Origin: Ailurus styani | Lineage: Eukaryota > Chordata > Mammalia > Carnivora > Ailuridae | DNA: 64,000 nt | Direction: 5' to 3' | NCBI GenBank assembly: GCA_002007465.1 | Contig: LNAC01000038.1 | Coordinates: 7,329,421-7,393,420 of the forward strand | Shown here: positions 1-11,679 of the stretch, piece after piece | Position numbering within the stretch: the first letter of the stretch is position 1 | Layout: each line of letters opens with the position of its first letter | Position numbers and translations under genes: made by a program | The notes under the pieces: generated by a model | The model's input: only the letters and a program-made list of their open reading frames with translations | Told to the model about the DNA's origin: nothing | Database searches by the model: none

Positions 1-1146
1 GAAGGATGTGAACCCATGAGTCATTGGATAACATTTATATTGATGGAAAAGGTGTTGTGGTTTCTACCTATTTCAGTCCACTGGAAAATGAAAAACATGT
101 CTGTCAGGAACTCAGAAGGGAGATTTGGATTTATTCTGAGAAAACCAACCATGCTGACAGTTTTACTCTTACAATATCTACAGAGGTTTGAGGCAAAACC
201 GAATTTGAAGGAAAAAAAATCCCAGAATGTTAAGCTATATTTGTAAAATATGATTCCTACAGATGTCAAAAATACTGTCTCTCTAATTTTACCTTCATTA
301 TGAAATGCCTTCAGGCTCAGGCAGTGTAACTTTTCTATGAAGCACTTAATCTCTACTCAGGCCCCTTAGGAAGATGTAATAGCAATCAGTAAATAACAGT
401 GCAGAGACTGTTGATTACTATTGAATAAACTAAAATGCTTTCCATACATCGCAAACTAAAAATGGATCGCTCTCATCACTTATCTTTTTTTAATGACATT
501 TTAAAGTCTAAGGGCCTTATTAATCAATGCTTTATATGATGTTTTCCAAAGATGTACGTGTACCTTGCTTAGAAAATAGAAGAGAGGCAGATATAATGAG
601 ATTCTTCTGAGGAAATTAAATTAAATCAGTATTCATAAACATTAGGCATTGATAAGAAAAAAAAGATACTAAAAAAAGAAGAAATAGGAAAAAGAAAGAG
701 TAAACGAAAAGGAAACTATTGTTGAGCAACAAGGACTGGTCCTTCAATGGTTAGTTTCTCAAATAGTTTTTGACAGACATTTTACCTTTCATGTTACAAA
801 AAACGAGAATTCTGAAAAAATCTCTTGCTTGGGTCCTCATAAAAGAGGATGGTTAAGGCCAAGGGCTGAAACTGTGCCTAGTTGGCTCCAGAATTTGTGC
901 TTCACTCACTATACATAAAAATCGTAACATATTGGCAATTTGATAACATTTTAAACATAACCGTGGTATTTAGCTGTTATTTGCAAAGGGAGAAGAGATT
1001 TTCACTTTTAGTTTATATTCCATATGGGTTTATCAAAATAATCAATGTATTTATAGAAAAGTATAAATGATAATTTTAACATATTGGGTAAAATTGAGAA
1101 GAGGCTATTTACTTGACAGATTTTCTTTACAATGTCTAAAGTTTTA
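1..1146. other. AT-rich sequence, no gene seen
   Basis: This stretch has no recognisable repeat, exon or RNA gene. The overlapping open frames near the left end (76 and 82 codons on opposite strands) have no family resemblance that I can see. A purine-rich patch lies at about 655-715. Confidence 0.6.
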
Positions 1147-1350
1147 TTTTTTATTTTTTTATTTTTTTAAGATTTTATTTATTTATTTGACAGAGAGAGA
1201 TTACAAGTAGGCAGAGAGGCAGGCAGAGAGAGGAGGAAGCAGGCTCCCTGCCAAGCAGGGAGCCCGATGCGGGGCTCGATCCCAGGACCCTGAGATCATG
1301 ACCTGAGCCGAAGGCAGAGGCTTTAACCCACTGAGCCACCCAGGCGCCCA
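1147..1350 (-). mobile_element. Can-SINE (tRNA-derived), near full length
   Basis: The (+) strand shows the reverse complement of the SINE: a T-rich tail and TTTATTTATTTGACAGAGAG at the left, and the tRNA-like head ending GAGCCACCCAGGCGCCC at the right. The flanks carry a 9-bp direct repeat AAAGTTTTA at 1138-1146 and 1351-1359, read as the target-site duplication. Confidence 0.93.
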
Positions 1351-1359
1351 AAAGTTTTA

Positions 1360-2249
1360 AATGCTTTTATGGAAGAATAAACAAACATTAAATGGTACAT
1401 ATTTAAACTGTACAACTTGAAAAGTTTTGAAATTTATATACACCCACGAAACCACCTAACATATGATCACAAAGATTTTCTACTATACATTTTCTATAGT
1501 TTAATAGTTTTAGGTGCTCTGTGTTCTATTATTCATTTTAAATCAATTGTTTATGACATGAAGGATGAATCAAAGCTTATTGGTTTAACATTTGGGTTGC
1601 AATAGTTTTTCTTTGGCTAAATCACCAGTCTTCAATCACTTTTATCTCATAACTAATATATTTGCTAGTTAGGAAGTAATGGTTTTTCTTTCATTAGAAA
1701 TCTAACAATAATATTTATTGATTTTTAATATCTCCCTATAATTATAATTTAATAAAACTTAGATTCTTCCCTGACATACTTTCATTAGTTACTGGTAAGC
1801 TATGAATTAATTAGTATTTAGTAAATATCTAGGGCAAATATGAGTAAATTATGCTGTACATTAGCTTTAATGAATAATAACTTCATATAAGTATATAAAT
1901 ATATACTTTCTTATATACTTTCTTTCATGTTTGAAATTAATATATGCCTGCATAAAATAAAATTCAGAAAGTATGGGGAAAAGGCATCACACAAAAAGTG
2001 AAAAAAAAATTTTTCCATCTGTATATCACTCTCTGACTAAAATTAAGGAAAAATGATTCAATTTATTGCAATCTGGGATGGTAGAAAAACATAGTCTGGT
2101 GCCTATGCAAATATTGACATGAGCTTGAGCTACCTTCATCACAGGAAAGATATTAACGTAGCAAAAATGTGTTAATCATGTCTAAATCTCATCACAGTTG
2201 TGTGGAATAAAGATACAAAGAAAAAAACACTTATATATATTTGGAAATT
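1360..2249. other. AT-rich sequence, no gene seen
   Basis: I see no exon, RNA gene or assignable repeat. The 62-codon open frame at 1417-1605 is hydrophobic and shows no known domain. Confidence 0.6.
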
Positions 2250-2264
2250 AAGAATAATACTTCT

Positions 2265-2455
2265 TGGGGCGCCTGGGTGGCTCAGTGGGTTAAAGCCTCT
2301 GCCTTCGGCTCAGGTCATGATCTCAGGGTCCTGGGATTGAGCCCCGCATCGGGTTCTCTGCTCAGCAGGGAGCCTGCTTCCTCCTCTCTCTGCCTGCCTC
2401 TCTGCCTACTTGTAATCTCTCTGTCAAATAAATAAATAAAATCTTAAAAAAAAAA
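2265..2455 (+). mobile_element. Can-SINE, young mustelid type
   Basis: The element starts GGGGCGCCTGGGTGGCTCAG (A-box region), continues with TTAAAGCCTCTGCCTTCGG and the B-box-like GGGATTGAGCCC, and ends in AAATAAATAAATAAAATCTT plus poly(A). An exact 15-bp duplication AAGAATAATACTTCT flanks it at 2250-2264 and 2456-2470. The right copy also serves as the left duplication of the next SINE. Confidence 0.95.
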
Positions 2456-2470
2456 AAGAATAATACTTCT

Positions 2471-2627
2471 GGGGTGCCTAGGTGGCACAGTCCATTAAGC
2501 ATCCAAGGGCTTTGCACTCAGTACAGAGTCTGCTTGAGATTGTCTTTCCCTCTGTCCCCCTAACCCCCACCCTCAAACACTCTTTCTGTCTTTCTCTCGC
2601 CTTCTCTCGTAAATAAATAAATATAAA
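2471..2627 (+). mobile_element. Older diverged Can-SINE
   Basis: The head is GGGGTGCCTAGGTGGCACAG, and the body includes GAGTCTGCTTGAGATTGTC, a variant of older SINEC copies. The tail is TAAATAAATAAATA. It is flanked by AGAATAATACTTCT (2457-2470) and the diverged AGAATGATATTTCT (2628-2641). The younger SINE immediately to the left landed at this element's 5' edge. Confidence 0.88.
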
Positions 2628-2641
2628 AGAATGATATTTCT

Positions 2642-3539
2642 AAATAACTTTTAAGGCAAATAGAAAAGAAAATGGTTTATGTGGATGATGATAAAAACTC
2701 TTATGTGTTAAAACATGTGAGGTACTCCAAATCTAAGCCTAGGTGGAGTTTCATCGTCTGAAGAAAATATTGGAAAAAGAGAAAGTTTAAAATTCAGAAA
2801 CTAAACATACATCTCAACAATTTAGGAATACATGGATAAATTAAATCATAATATTGTTGAAGAAACTAAATATTAAATTAAGAGCAGAAATTGTTTAGAT
2901 AAAATATAAGATAGAGAACCAGTTTTTTTTAGATGAAATAGAAGTGTCAGAAAAATATGAATAGTCCTATATATTTATTAAGCAAATTTATCACAATCAT
3001 TTATAAAGAAAAAAAATAAGGTGAATCTTAGGAAAAGAAATGTTCTTTTAAAAAAGTAACAGACATTTTACATGAATAAATAGTCCAAAATATCATTAAT
3101 GACAAAACCTTGGTGTCTCAAAGAAGAAAATTTATAGGCTAGTGTCACACATGGTTATTTTTTAAAAAGCTCTGCATAAAATATTATTAATCCAAAAAAT
3201 ATTATTAATCCAGCTCCAGCATTATATAACTGAACAGTGTGTCATCTAAAATTTGGATTTAATATTTTCAAAAAGTTTAACATTCAAACATTAATCAATA
3301 TAATTTACCAAAATTAATATTAATGGAAAAATTATAATCTCCATTGATAAAGGAAATGGAATTTAATAAGATCTAAATCCTAGCAATGGTTAAATTATTA
3401 ACAGTTTAGGAAAAAAATATATATCTCTTGCATGTTTACTGGCATAATAACTAATATTACTGATATTATTTCCATTCTATTTTAAATATATTTGCCTAAA
3501 ACTTGGGAATGAAGCAAAATGGTTAATAGAAGTATCTGG
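2642..3539. other. AT-rich sequence, no gene seen
   Basis: Very AT-rich with many short A and T runs. No open frame, repeat family or RNA gene could be supported. Confidence 0.6.
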
Positions 3540-3863
3540 GACATGATATGATGAACACTATGTGCTATACACAATTAATGAATCATTGAACAGTGGTGCC
3601 TGGGCAGCTCAGTCGGGTAAGCGTCTGCCTTCGGCTCAGCTCATGATCCCAGGGTCCTGGGATAGGGTCCTGCATTGGGCTCCCTGCTCATCAGAGAGTC
3701 TGCTTCTCCCTCTCCCTCTACCTGCTGCTCTGTCTATTTGTGCTCTCTCTATCTCTGTCAAATAAATAAAATCTTAAAAATAAATACATAAATCATTAAA
3801 TATTGCATCAAAAACTAATGACGTACTATATGTTGGCTAATTGAATTTCAATTAAAAAAAAAA
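3540..3863 (+). mobile_element. Carnivore L1 3' end, split by a SINE
   Basis: GATGAACACTATGTGCTATA followed by AATGAATCATTGAA resembles the end of the carnivore L1 3' UTR. The match resumes after the SINE with GCATCAAAAACTAATGACGT and ends in a poly(A) run near 3854-3863. The same motif order occurs in the L1 end at 39.2-39.4 kb. Only the last part of the UTR is present, so this is a strongly 5'-truncated copy. Confidence 0.75.
3591..3790 (+). mobile_element. Can-SINE inserted in an L1 3' UTR
   Basis: The head is GGTGCCTGGGCAGCTCAGTC, with the older GTAAGCGTCTGCCTTCGG form and an AAATAAATAAAATCTTAAAA tail. The flanking duplication AATCATTGAA / AATCATTAAA (3581-3590 and 3791-3800, one mismatch) consists of L1 UTR sequence, so this SINE is younger than the L1. 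Confidence 0.9.
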
Positions 3864-4267
3864 TCCAGGATCTGAATTTTCTTCATAGAGACAATCTAAT
3901 GAATGCATATTCATCACTACATTTTTATGTGAAAGACATATTGATAGAGCTTATACTAACTTCCCCCAAGCTCCAATTTATGAGACACTCATTTTAATGC
4001 ACTATGATCCATAACAAATTCCCTTGAAAGATTTTTATTTGATAATGACATAGTAAGCATTCATTATATGCCATACTATAAATGTATTATTTTCTATTTT
4101 GTTTGAATTTATTTAATGGAGCCAATTTTTTAAAGTAACTGAGAAAATGACAGAGTTGAAGAATACATATATACACATGCTTATACTTACTCCTTGTTAC
4201 TTCTAATATTTGTTTCTATCTCTTAATTTTAAATCTAGTAACTTATTTTAAAAATGTAATTATTTTT
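3864..4267. other. AT-rich sequence, no gene seen
   Basis: No assignable feature between the L1 end and the next SINE. Confidence 0.55.
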
Positions 4268-4452
4268 TTATATTTTATTTATTTATTTGACAGAGAGAGA
4301 CATCACAAGTAGGCAGAGAGGCAGGCAGAGGGAGGAGGAAAGCAGGCTCCCCACTGAGCAGAGAGCCCGATGTGGGGCTCGATCCCAGGACCCTGAGATC
4401 ATGACCAGAGCCAAAGGCAGAGGCTTAACCCACTGAGCCACCCAGGTGCCCC
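4268..4452 (-). mobile_element. Can-SINE
   Basis: Antisense copy with TTATTTATTTGACAGAGAGA at the left and GAGCCACCCAGGTGCCCC at the right. The flanks TAAAAATGTAATTATTTTTT and TAAAAATTTATTTTTAC look like a target duplication with a 4-bp indel. It carries the CACAAGTAGGCAGAGAGGC body of the mustelid form. Confidence 0.9.
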
Positions 4453-5095
4453 TAAAAATTTATTTTTACTTCCTTTATTTGTGTTATCTGGAATGCCACT
4501 AAAATATGGAAATTTACTATATTAATTGAGGTTGTCTTTAACTACTGGAAGTCTGTTTTAAGTTTCCCCTTTAGGTTACAGCTCCTGGTAAGGCCAGGTT
4601 CAAATGTGTAAAACATGGCTACATGAACATTCAGAAGAGTTGCCTGTATTGTTCTCAATGCATAGGAAGGCAGACGAGTCCTGCCATTAGAGTCAGAGAA
4701 TTGCCTATTTCTCAGTCCAAAAGACTGAGCTCTATCCTCTAGGATGACGTTCCAGAGAAGTTAAGGAGGAAGGAGATATTGTTTTCCCAAGTGTCATTTT
4801 TCTTTAAATAAATTTATCTCTAACCTCCCATGACCTTCTTTTGATACCAAATAATGTCTAACCTTTGACTGCAGAATTCCTTGCTTCATAATGGCCAATA
4901 AATACTCTATCTCATCATGTTCTGCTCAGTTGATATCAGTAGAGTGTGTGTTTTATTCTATGAATGAAAAAAAAAAAGACAATAGGTAGAGATAAGTTTG
5001 ACTAACAGACTCTCAGTTTGGCAGGAACTGTAAAACTGAATCAAATAATTGGAGTGTGGGTTCATGTATCTCCTGACCACCAGATCACCAAATGT
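4453..5095. other. Sequence with no gene seen
   Basis: Base composition is more balanced than in the neighbours (about 4560-4900), but I see no open frame, splice-bounded exon or known repeat. It may simply be unique DNA. Confidence 0.5.
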
Positions 5096-5640
5096 TTTAG
5101 AATTCAATTGCTGCCATAAAACATTACCACACATTTAGTTAATTAGAACAACACAAATGTACTCTCATAATTCTATGGTTCAAAAATCTAGGTTGGCACA
5201 GCTGGTTATTTTGCTTTAGGTTTCACATTGCCAAAATCAAGATGTCAGCAGCCGAGCTCTTACTAGCCAACTCTGAGCATTCTATTCCAAGTTCATTCAA
5301 GTTGTCAACACAATACAGTTGCTTTCGGTATTGAGGTTGAGGTCCCCACTTGCTTGCCGGCTGTCAGTTGGCTGACACTCATTCCCTACTAAAGGCTTCT
5401 TTCCCAGGTCCTTGCATATAGGATCCTATATCACAGAGCCAGAATGACTCTTCTGTTTTCTCTTCCACTTTAGAGACTTAGATGATTCCATTGGGCCTAC
5501 ATGCTTAATCTAGGGTGGTATCTCCATTTTAAGGTCAGTTTATTAGCAGTCTTAATTACATCCGCAAAATTCCCTTAGAGCAGTAGATAGGTTAGTGTTA
5601 GATTGTATAATAAGGGAACTAATCTTAGGGAGACATCTTC
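5096..5640 (+). repeat. Old mammalian interspersed repeat, family not assigned
   Basis: The block begins AATTGCTGCCATAAAACATT, continues with ATTAGAACAACACAAATGTA and ends with GGTCAGTTTATTAGCAGTCTTAATT. These follow a pattern I recognise from a widespread old mammalian repeat (ACAAATTACCACAAA…TTAAAACAACACAAATTTA), but I cannot name the family with confidence. A short head fragment of the same type recurs at 6928-6980. Confidence 0.5.
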
Positions 5641-5845
5641 AGAATCCAGCTGACCAACCCAGCAGGTGGGAACGCTCTTCTTGGTCTGCATGTTACAAGG
5701 TCACGATTCCAGACTTAAACATCCCTATGCAGAAATGGCAAGAAGTGGGTGGTGAACTCTAGGACTATGAAAATCTCCTGATTTTACCCTAAGTGGAATT
5801 AGCTCTAATGAAAATAACTTTTTTGGTTAAGAACTATGAATTGTG

Positions 5846-6048
5846 GGCACCTGGGTGGTTCAGTGGGTTAAAGCCTCTGCCTTCGGTTCAGGTCATGATC
5901 TCAAGGTCCTGGGATCGAGCCCCACATCGGGCTCCCTGCTCATCGGGGAGCCTGCTTCCTCCTCTCTCTCTGCCTGCCTCTCTGCCTACTTGTGATCTCT
6001 CTCTCTCTGTCAAATAAATAAATTAAAAAAAATCTTAAAAAAAAAAAC
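5846..6048 (+). mobile_element. Can-SINE
   Basis: The head is GGGCACCTGGGTGGTTCAGT with TTAAAGCCTCTGCC, and the tail is AAATAAATAAATTAAAAAAA. An exact 12-bp duplication CTATGAATTGTG lies at 5834-5845 and 6049-6060. Confidence 0.94.
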
Positions 6049-6247
6049 CTATGAATTGTGATTTTTAAAAAAATCTATAGTAAACCTTATTTTGTAAATC
6101 ACATATATCTGTATCAATATTATCTTCTCAATTCCACTATTTCATAGAGAGTAGATCATATATTTACATTATACTCTCTTCTTTACTAACCACCACCACC
6201 TCCAAAACCTTATAGACATGTACTTTAATGGGCAACATGCTAGTTTA

Positions 6248-6278
6248 TGTGTGTGTGTGTGTTTGTGTGTATGTGTGG
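6248..6278. repeat. (TG)n microsatellite, interrupted
   Basis: Alternating TG with TTTG and ATG interruptions. The 72-codon open frame through it encodes a VCVCVCVC tract and is not a gene. Confidence 0.9.
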
Positions 6279-6927
6279 GATCCTGGGAATTGGTATGAAT
6301 ACCTATTTCTAAATTGTAGAAATTATATGTTGGGCCCAATTATAGGATTAAAATGTTATGTATTTTCTTCTTATTTCAATACAAAAATACATGTATGGCA
6401 CAACTTAGATAATCTTGGATTTAGGAAAAGACTTTCTGAACATTAAGTTAGTAGATAAATTAATATATGTAAAAATTATATTATGACCATTATAAATTTT
6501 AAGTTAAAAATAAAACTAAGGAGGAAATTATAGCTATGTTTATAATGTTGGATTAATTAATGAAAATTAATTAATGAAAATCATTAGTTAAATCAGTAAA
6601 ATAATGAGCAAATGGTATTAAAAGAAAGTTTACAAAAGATGAACACACAGCTTTGTATTAGTCTAAATCTGGTAATTTATAAGTATATTGTAGTTGTTGC
6701 AGAATTCATATTAAGCAAATGATTTTAGACATTTGTGTTAGTGAAAAGTGTTTCTGAGCTACTCCTAAAGTAGAGATGGGTAGTGATGTACCTTCAGTCC
6801 CTAGAGTCCAAGAGAAATGCATGTTACCATATTCAATGTCTAATCACAAAATATATGCAAAACAGAAAATGCAATATCTAATATAAGTATAATTTCCTGA
6901 GTTAGATGGCCATAGGGAATGTGTCAT
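6279..6927. other. AT-rich sequence, no gene seen
   Basis: No gene or assignable repeat. A short local duplication AATTAATTAATGAAAAT occurs at about 6550-6580. Confidence 0.55.
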
Positions 6928-6980
6928 TTATCAATTGCTATATAACAAGTTATTAAAAAACGTAGTGTCTTAAACAGCAC
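6928..6980 (+). repeat. Fragment of the same old repeat as 5096-5640
   Basis: TTATCAATTGCTATATAACA followed by TGTCTTAAACAGCAC resembles the left edge of the repeat at 5.1 kb. The piece is short, so the call is tentative. Confidence 0.4.
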
Positions 6981-7435
6981 TTAGGGAGGCTGAGAAAAGA
7001 AATGCGTCAAGAGAATTTAGTTAAATTTATAGTAATTTAAATATGAATTCCTTTGAAGTAATACATCTAATTAATAATTCTAACAGAAAAATAAATTGTT
7101 ATAGACAAGTTTATGGTAGAGAATTATGAATATGCTGATTCAGGTCTTGATTAAGAAATTAACAGTGGTTATGCACTATAATTTTGTTTGAAACTTCTCA
7201 TACAAGAATATAATTTTAATTCAATATATGTTTTTAAGAGCATGATAGAATAAATTTAAAGTGCATTTATAATAAATGATTAAGTACATTTAAGAACTAC
7301 ATGATCAATAATCTAAGTTTAAGGGTATGTCATTATATTTTAAATTATGAGAGTGCTTAACTAAGGATAATAATTGAGAGTTTACAGATAGACTCTTTTT
7401 TTCTTTTTAAAAATATACTTCTATAACTTACTCTA
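6981..7435. other. AT-rich sequence, no gene seen
   Basis: No feature could be supported in this interval. Confidence 0.55.
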
Positions 7436-7534
7436 TGAGGCCAGCATTACCTAATACCAAAACCAGACACAGACATTATAAGAAAGGAAAATTACAGATA
7501 AATATCTCTTATAAATATAGATGCAAAAATCATC
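7436..7534 (+). mobile_element. L1 ORF2 reverse-transcriptase fragment (5' part of a split copy)
   Basis: The translated sequence follows the conserved L1 ORF2 stretch with PKPD…KENYR and ending NIDAKI. The match stops abruptly at 7534. The next piece of the same ORF2 region begins near 8866, so these are probably two parts of one old L1 separated by later DNA. Confidence 0.7.
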
Positions 7535-8112
7535 TCCATGGACAGATAAATGGATAAAGAGAATTACATATATACAATGGGATATTATATGGACACACAA
7601 AAAAGGGAAATCTTTCCACTTGTAACAACAGGGATGGAACTTGAAGGCATTATGCTAAGGGAAAGGAGTCAAACAGAGAAAGACAAATACTTCATGATTT
7701 CACTTATATGTGGAAGCTAAGAGAAACAAGCAAACAAAAATGAACTCCTAGATACAGAGAACAGATTGGTGTTGCTAGAGGTCAGGAGTAGAGGTGAGAA
7801 AAATAGGTGAAAAAGGTGGTCAAAGGTGCAAAATTCAAATTCCAGTTATAAAAGAAACAAGTCCTGGGGATTTAATGTGCACAGCATGGTGGCCACCATT
7901 AATTAATAATGTATTATATATTAAAAGTTGCTAACAGAGTGGATCATAAAAGTTCTCATCACAAGAAAAAAATATGTTTAACTATGTGTGGTGACAGATG
8001 TTAGCTAGATTTATTTTGGTAATCACTTTGCAATATATACAAATATAGAATCATTATGCTGTACAACTAAAATTAATATAGTGGTATATGTCAATTATAT
8101 CTCTATTTTTTA
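7535..8112 (+). mobile_element. L1 3' end (ORF2 C-terminus and 3' UTR), old
   Basis: The left part matches the end of ORF2, with ATGGACAGATAAATGGATAA, ATGGGATATTATATGG and the AGGGATGGAACTTGAAGGCA region. The rest is an old L1 3' UTR with TGTGGTGACAGATGTTAGCT and GTACAACTAAAATTAATATA, ending at a T/A-rich tail near 8112. Since it sits where the surrounding ORF2 is broken, it may be a later insertion into the older L1. Confidence 0.75.
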
Positions 8113-8865
8113 AAAGTAATAAACCTCATAGGGTATGTTATAGTTCATGAGAAAACACTTGCCAAGCATTCTAGCTATAACAGAATTAATAAATTTCATA
8201 ATTAGGAACTCTAATAGTCCTATTTGAAATAGTACAAAAGACTGAAATCTATTATTTGTTTTGGATACAAAAGCATAAGATTAACATTGTCTCAGCAAGA
8301 TTATCTCCATAAGACAGTATCAAATATGGAAGGAGTAAGGAAATACAATTTCAACCTCTGTGAAAGAAAAGAAAAATATCATGAAAAGAAGAAAAAAGAC
8401 AGGCAAACACTGTAATTGTTTCCATGTATGTTTCTTCATTTCATGTCACCTAATGTTACTGTTTACCCTTAAACCGAAAGACCCATCCATTCTTTCCAAG
8501 TCTGAAGCTTACCCTCCTCTACACTTTTCAAAGACAGAACTTCTGCTGATGTCATTTGGCTCACGTAGACAATGTGCGACCATCCGGAAGTCATCGGCAA
8601 TTCTAAACAAAGGCATTTTTTGCTTGGGAGCAACAGAGGATTCATAATTCCATACAGGAAGGGTTTATGGGCAGTAATCCAGTTGCAATGGGGAATAAAA
8701 GTAGAGTTTTCAAATATTTTTGCTGGCGTATACAATTAAGGAACATTTAAACACTATGAAGCACTTCCACATTTTTCAATCCAAATATAAAAATGTCACC
8801 CCCCCATAAGTTTAAATAGTAGCAAAAGACACAATCCCAACATATGTTTTGAGAAAAAAAAGAAT
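8113..8865. other. Unassigned sequence between two L1 pieces
   Basis: No exon or named repeat identified. The overlapping open frames at 8360-8647 (+) and 8469-8735 (-) show no known domain, and the overlap argues against either being real. Confidence 0.5.
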
Positions 8866-9733
8866 GCTCAACAAAAATTAGCATATTGAAACAAGCATAC
8901 ACCATCACCAGACTTTGTTCCAGGTATGCAAGGCTGTTTTTCAGTCAAAAATTACCACATTAACAGATTAAGTAAGAAAAATCACATGATGGTATCAATA
9001 GACATAGAAACAGCATGCGATAAAATCCAACAGCCATATATAATTCTTAGCAAACTAGGAATAGAGGAGAACTTCCTCCACTTGATAAAGAACATCTACA
9101 AAAAGCCTATAGCTGCATAGAAACTCGAAGTTTCCTTGCTAAGATCAGGAACACAAGATAGTAACACCAGCTCACTTCTACAGTTCAACTTTGCACTTAA
9201 GACAAAACATGGCTAGATGATACATGAAAATTAGCAAAGAAGAAATAAAACTGTTTTGTTTGCAGATGACATGAATATTTATGTAGAAGTTCCCAAAGAA
9301 TTGACAACTACAAAACAAACAAACTAACAAACAGACAAACAGAAACAACCCTCCTGAAATAAAAAGTGATTATAGCAAGGTTGCAGGATATAAAGTTACT
9401 CTGCAAATTTCAATTTTTTTCTTGGGTACCAGCAATAAGAAATTGGAATTCAAAATTAAGGACACAATACGATTTATATTAACAGCCCAAATTTGATATA
9501 ATTATGTATAAATCTAATGGAATATGTGTAAGATCCATCTGGAGAAAACTTTAAAACTCTGATGAAAGAAAGCAAAGATTTCAATAAGTAGACATACACG
9601 TGGATAGGGAGGCTGAATTTTAGCAAGATGTCAGTTATTCCCAAATTTTTCTATAGATTCAATGCAATCACAATGAACATCCCAACAAGTTATTTTGTGG
9701 ATATTGACAAATTAATTCTAAAGTTTACACGGA

Positions 9734-9937
9734 GGGGCGCCTGGGTGGCTCAGTGGACTGAGCGTCTGCCTTCAGTTCAGGCCATGATCTCAGGACTCAC
9801 AACCCCCTGGGTACTGGGATCAAGCCCCATGTAGGGCTCCCTTCTCAATGGGAAGCCTGCTTCTCCCTTTCCCTCTGCTGAGCTCTCTCTCTCTCTGTCA
9901 AATAAATAAATAAAATCTTTAAAAACATAAATAAATA
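9734..9937 (+). mobile_element. Can-SINE inserted in L1 ORF2
   Basis: The head is GGGCGCCTGGGTGGCTCAGT with the older GACTGAGCGTCTGCC form, and the tail is (AAATA)n-AAATCTTT. The duplication AAGTTTACACGGA / AAGTTTACATGGA (9721-9733 and 9938-9950, one mismatch) is L1 sequence, which dates the SINE after the L1. Confidence 0.93.
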
Positions 9938-10624
9938 AAGTTTACATGGAAATACCAAAGACCCCAAATAGCCAACACGATATTGAAAGAGAAGAACAAG
10001 ATTAGAGGCCTAACATTACCTGACTTGAAGGCTTACTACACAGCTACAGTAATCAAGACAGTGCAGTTATTGGCAACAGAATAGGAGAGATCAATGAAAT
10101 AGAATAGAAATCCCAGAAATAGACCCTCACAAATTTAATTAACTGATCTTGGTCAAAGAAGAAAAGTCAGTTCAATAGATAATGGATAGCCTTTTCCATA
10201 ACTGTTGTAGCAAAAACAGTATATGCACATGCAAAAAATGTGAATCTCATTAAGGACCTTGCAATTTTGACAAAAATTAACTCAGATTGGATCATAAATC
10301 CATTAAATAATAAATGTAAAATGCAGCACTGCAAAATATCTAGAAGCCAATGTAGGAGAAATCTAAGTGATCTTTTGTTTGGTGATGATTATTTAGATAC
10401 AACACCAAAGTAAATCCATGAATGAAAAAAAATCATAATGTGGACTTCATTAAAATTAAAACACTTCTCTATGAAAGACACTGTTCAGAGAATGGAAAGC
10501 CATGCTGCAGACCAGGAGATGATACAATACTTACACATGATAAGGGACGGGCATCTAAAATATACAAAGATCAGCTAAAATACAAGAATAAGAAAACTGA
10601 CAATTTTAAAAATCAACAGAAGAT

Positions 10625-10844
10625 CCAGGCACCTGGGTGGCTCAGTCATCATTAAGCATCTATTTTTGGTGTGGGTCATGATCCCAGGGTCCTGGGGTTG
10701 AGCCCCACATCGGGCTCCCTGCTCAGAGGGAAGCCTGCTTCTCCTTCTCCCACTCCCACTACTAGTGCTCCCTCTTCCACTCTCTCTTTCCATCAAATAA
10801 ATAAATAAAATATTTTAAAAACTAAAAAATTAAAAAAAAGAAGA
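10625..10844 (+). mobile_element. Can-SINE inserted in L1 ORF2
   Basis: The element begins near CAGGCACCTGGGTGGCTCAG and ends in AAATAAATAAATAAAATATT and an A-rich run. A short repeat AGAAGAT lies at 10618-10624 and 10845-10851. The L1 reading frame resumes after it. Confidence 0.9.
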
Positions 10845-11170
10845 AGAAGATGTAACCGTATGAAAAGTTGCTAGCATCATCAGGGAACTTCAAATTAAAA
10901 GAACAATGAGATCCTACAATACACATGAAAATGGCCAAAATACAAAACATCGACAATGCCAAATTGCCCATGAGGTTTAGAGCAATAAGAATTCTCACGT
11001 GTTGCTGGTGGGAACGTAAAATGGTTCTGCCAGTTTGGAAGACTGTTTGGCAGTTCCGTATAAAACTAGACATGCTCTCACCATGTGATCAACCAGTTGC
11101 GCTCCTTGATGTTTCCCCGAAGGCACTGAAAATGCATATCCACACAAAAACCTGCGCAGAAATGTTTGTA

Positions 11171-11679
11171 ACCTATTTCTTTCATCACTGTTTTTTACTC
11201 TTCAGTAGAGAAGTATTTCACTTCCTCAGTTAAGATGATGCTGAAGTACATGCATATGAGGAAAATTAAAACTAACTATAATGACTTTCTCTTGGTGGTA
11301 AGAAATTGAGTGTAGTCTGAAGACAACCTACTGTTAAACTTCAAGTACACAAAACTCAAATCTTTCAACTTAGTTCTTAATATGACTTTATTTACCTTCC
11401 TTATTATAGTAATTTGATTGGATTACAGTGAATTCCTATAAAATCCAAATTTAAAAGTAATTAAGTGGCACCTAGTCTCTCCATTCCTCATGGAAGAAGC
11501 TTGGGGGATCTAGAAACTAAGAAAGTCTGTACTTGAAGTTAGGAGCAGTCTGTACATGTAATTCATACACATTGCTAGGTAAGATGGCTAATGTGATTTT
11601 AAAAATCTTGACATGCTCAATTTCCCTAAAATTCCCTATTCCACTATCGTTTTCTCAGTGTCAGAATAATTCTGTTGTT
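11171..11679. other. AT-rich sequence, no gene seen
   Basis: No exon, RNA gene or assignable repeat was found here. Confidence 0.55.

Larger units (their letters stand above)
8866..11170 (+). mobile_element. Decayed L1 ORF2 (reverse transcriptase to C-terminus)
   Basis: The translation follows L1 ORF2 with many frameshifts and stops. It shows the NHMM.SID…A.DKIQ region at 8968-9030, the FADD catalytic motif near 9256-9270, and downstream blocks ending in a C-terminal stretch with KMHIHTKTC…MFV at about 11130-11170. Two Can-SINEs interrupt it, at 9734-9937 and 10625-10844. The 3' UTR is not attached. It is an old, inactive L1 fragment. Confidence 0.85.

Noticed and set aside
2241..2435. Open frames with WVAQWVKA- or GWLSGLKP-like peptides (also at 5793, 29153, 35088, 41963, 47006, 55557)
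   Set aside because: All are translations of the Can-SINE tRNA-like head and occur wherever a SINE lies in frame.
9734..9937. Functional tRNA gene suggested by A-box and B-box-like motifs
   Set aside because: The motifs belong to the tRNA-derived heads of SINEs; no copy folds as an intact tRNA with a proper acceptor stem as far as I can judge.
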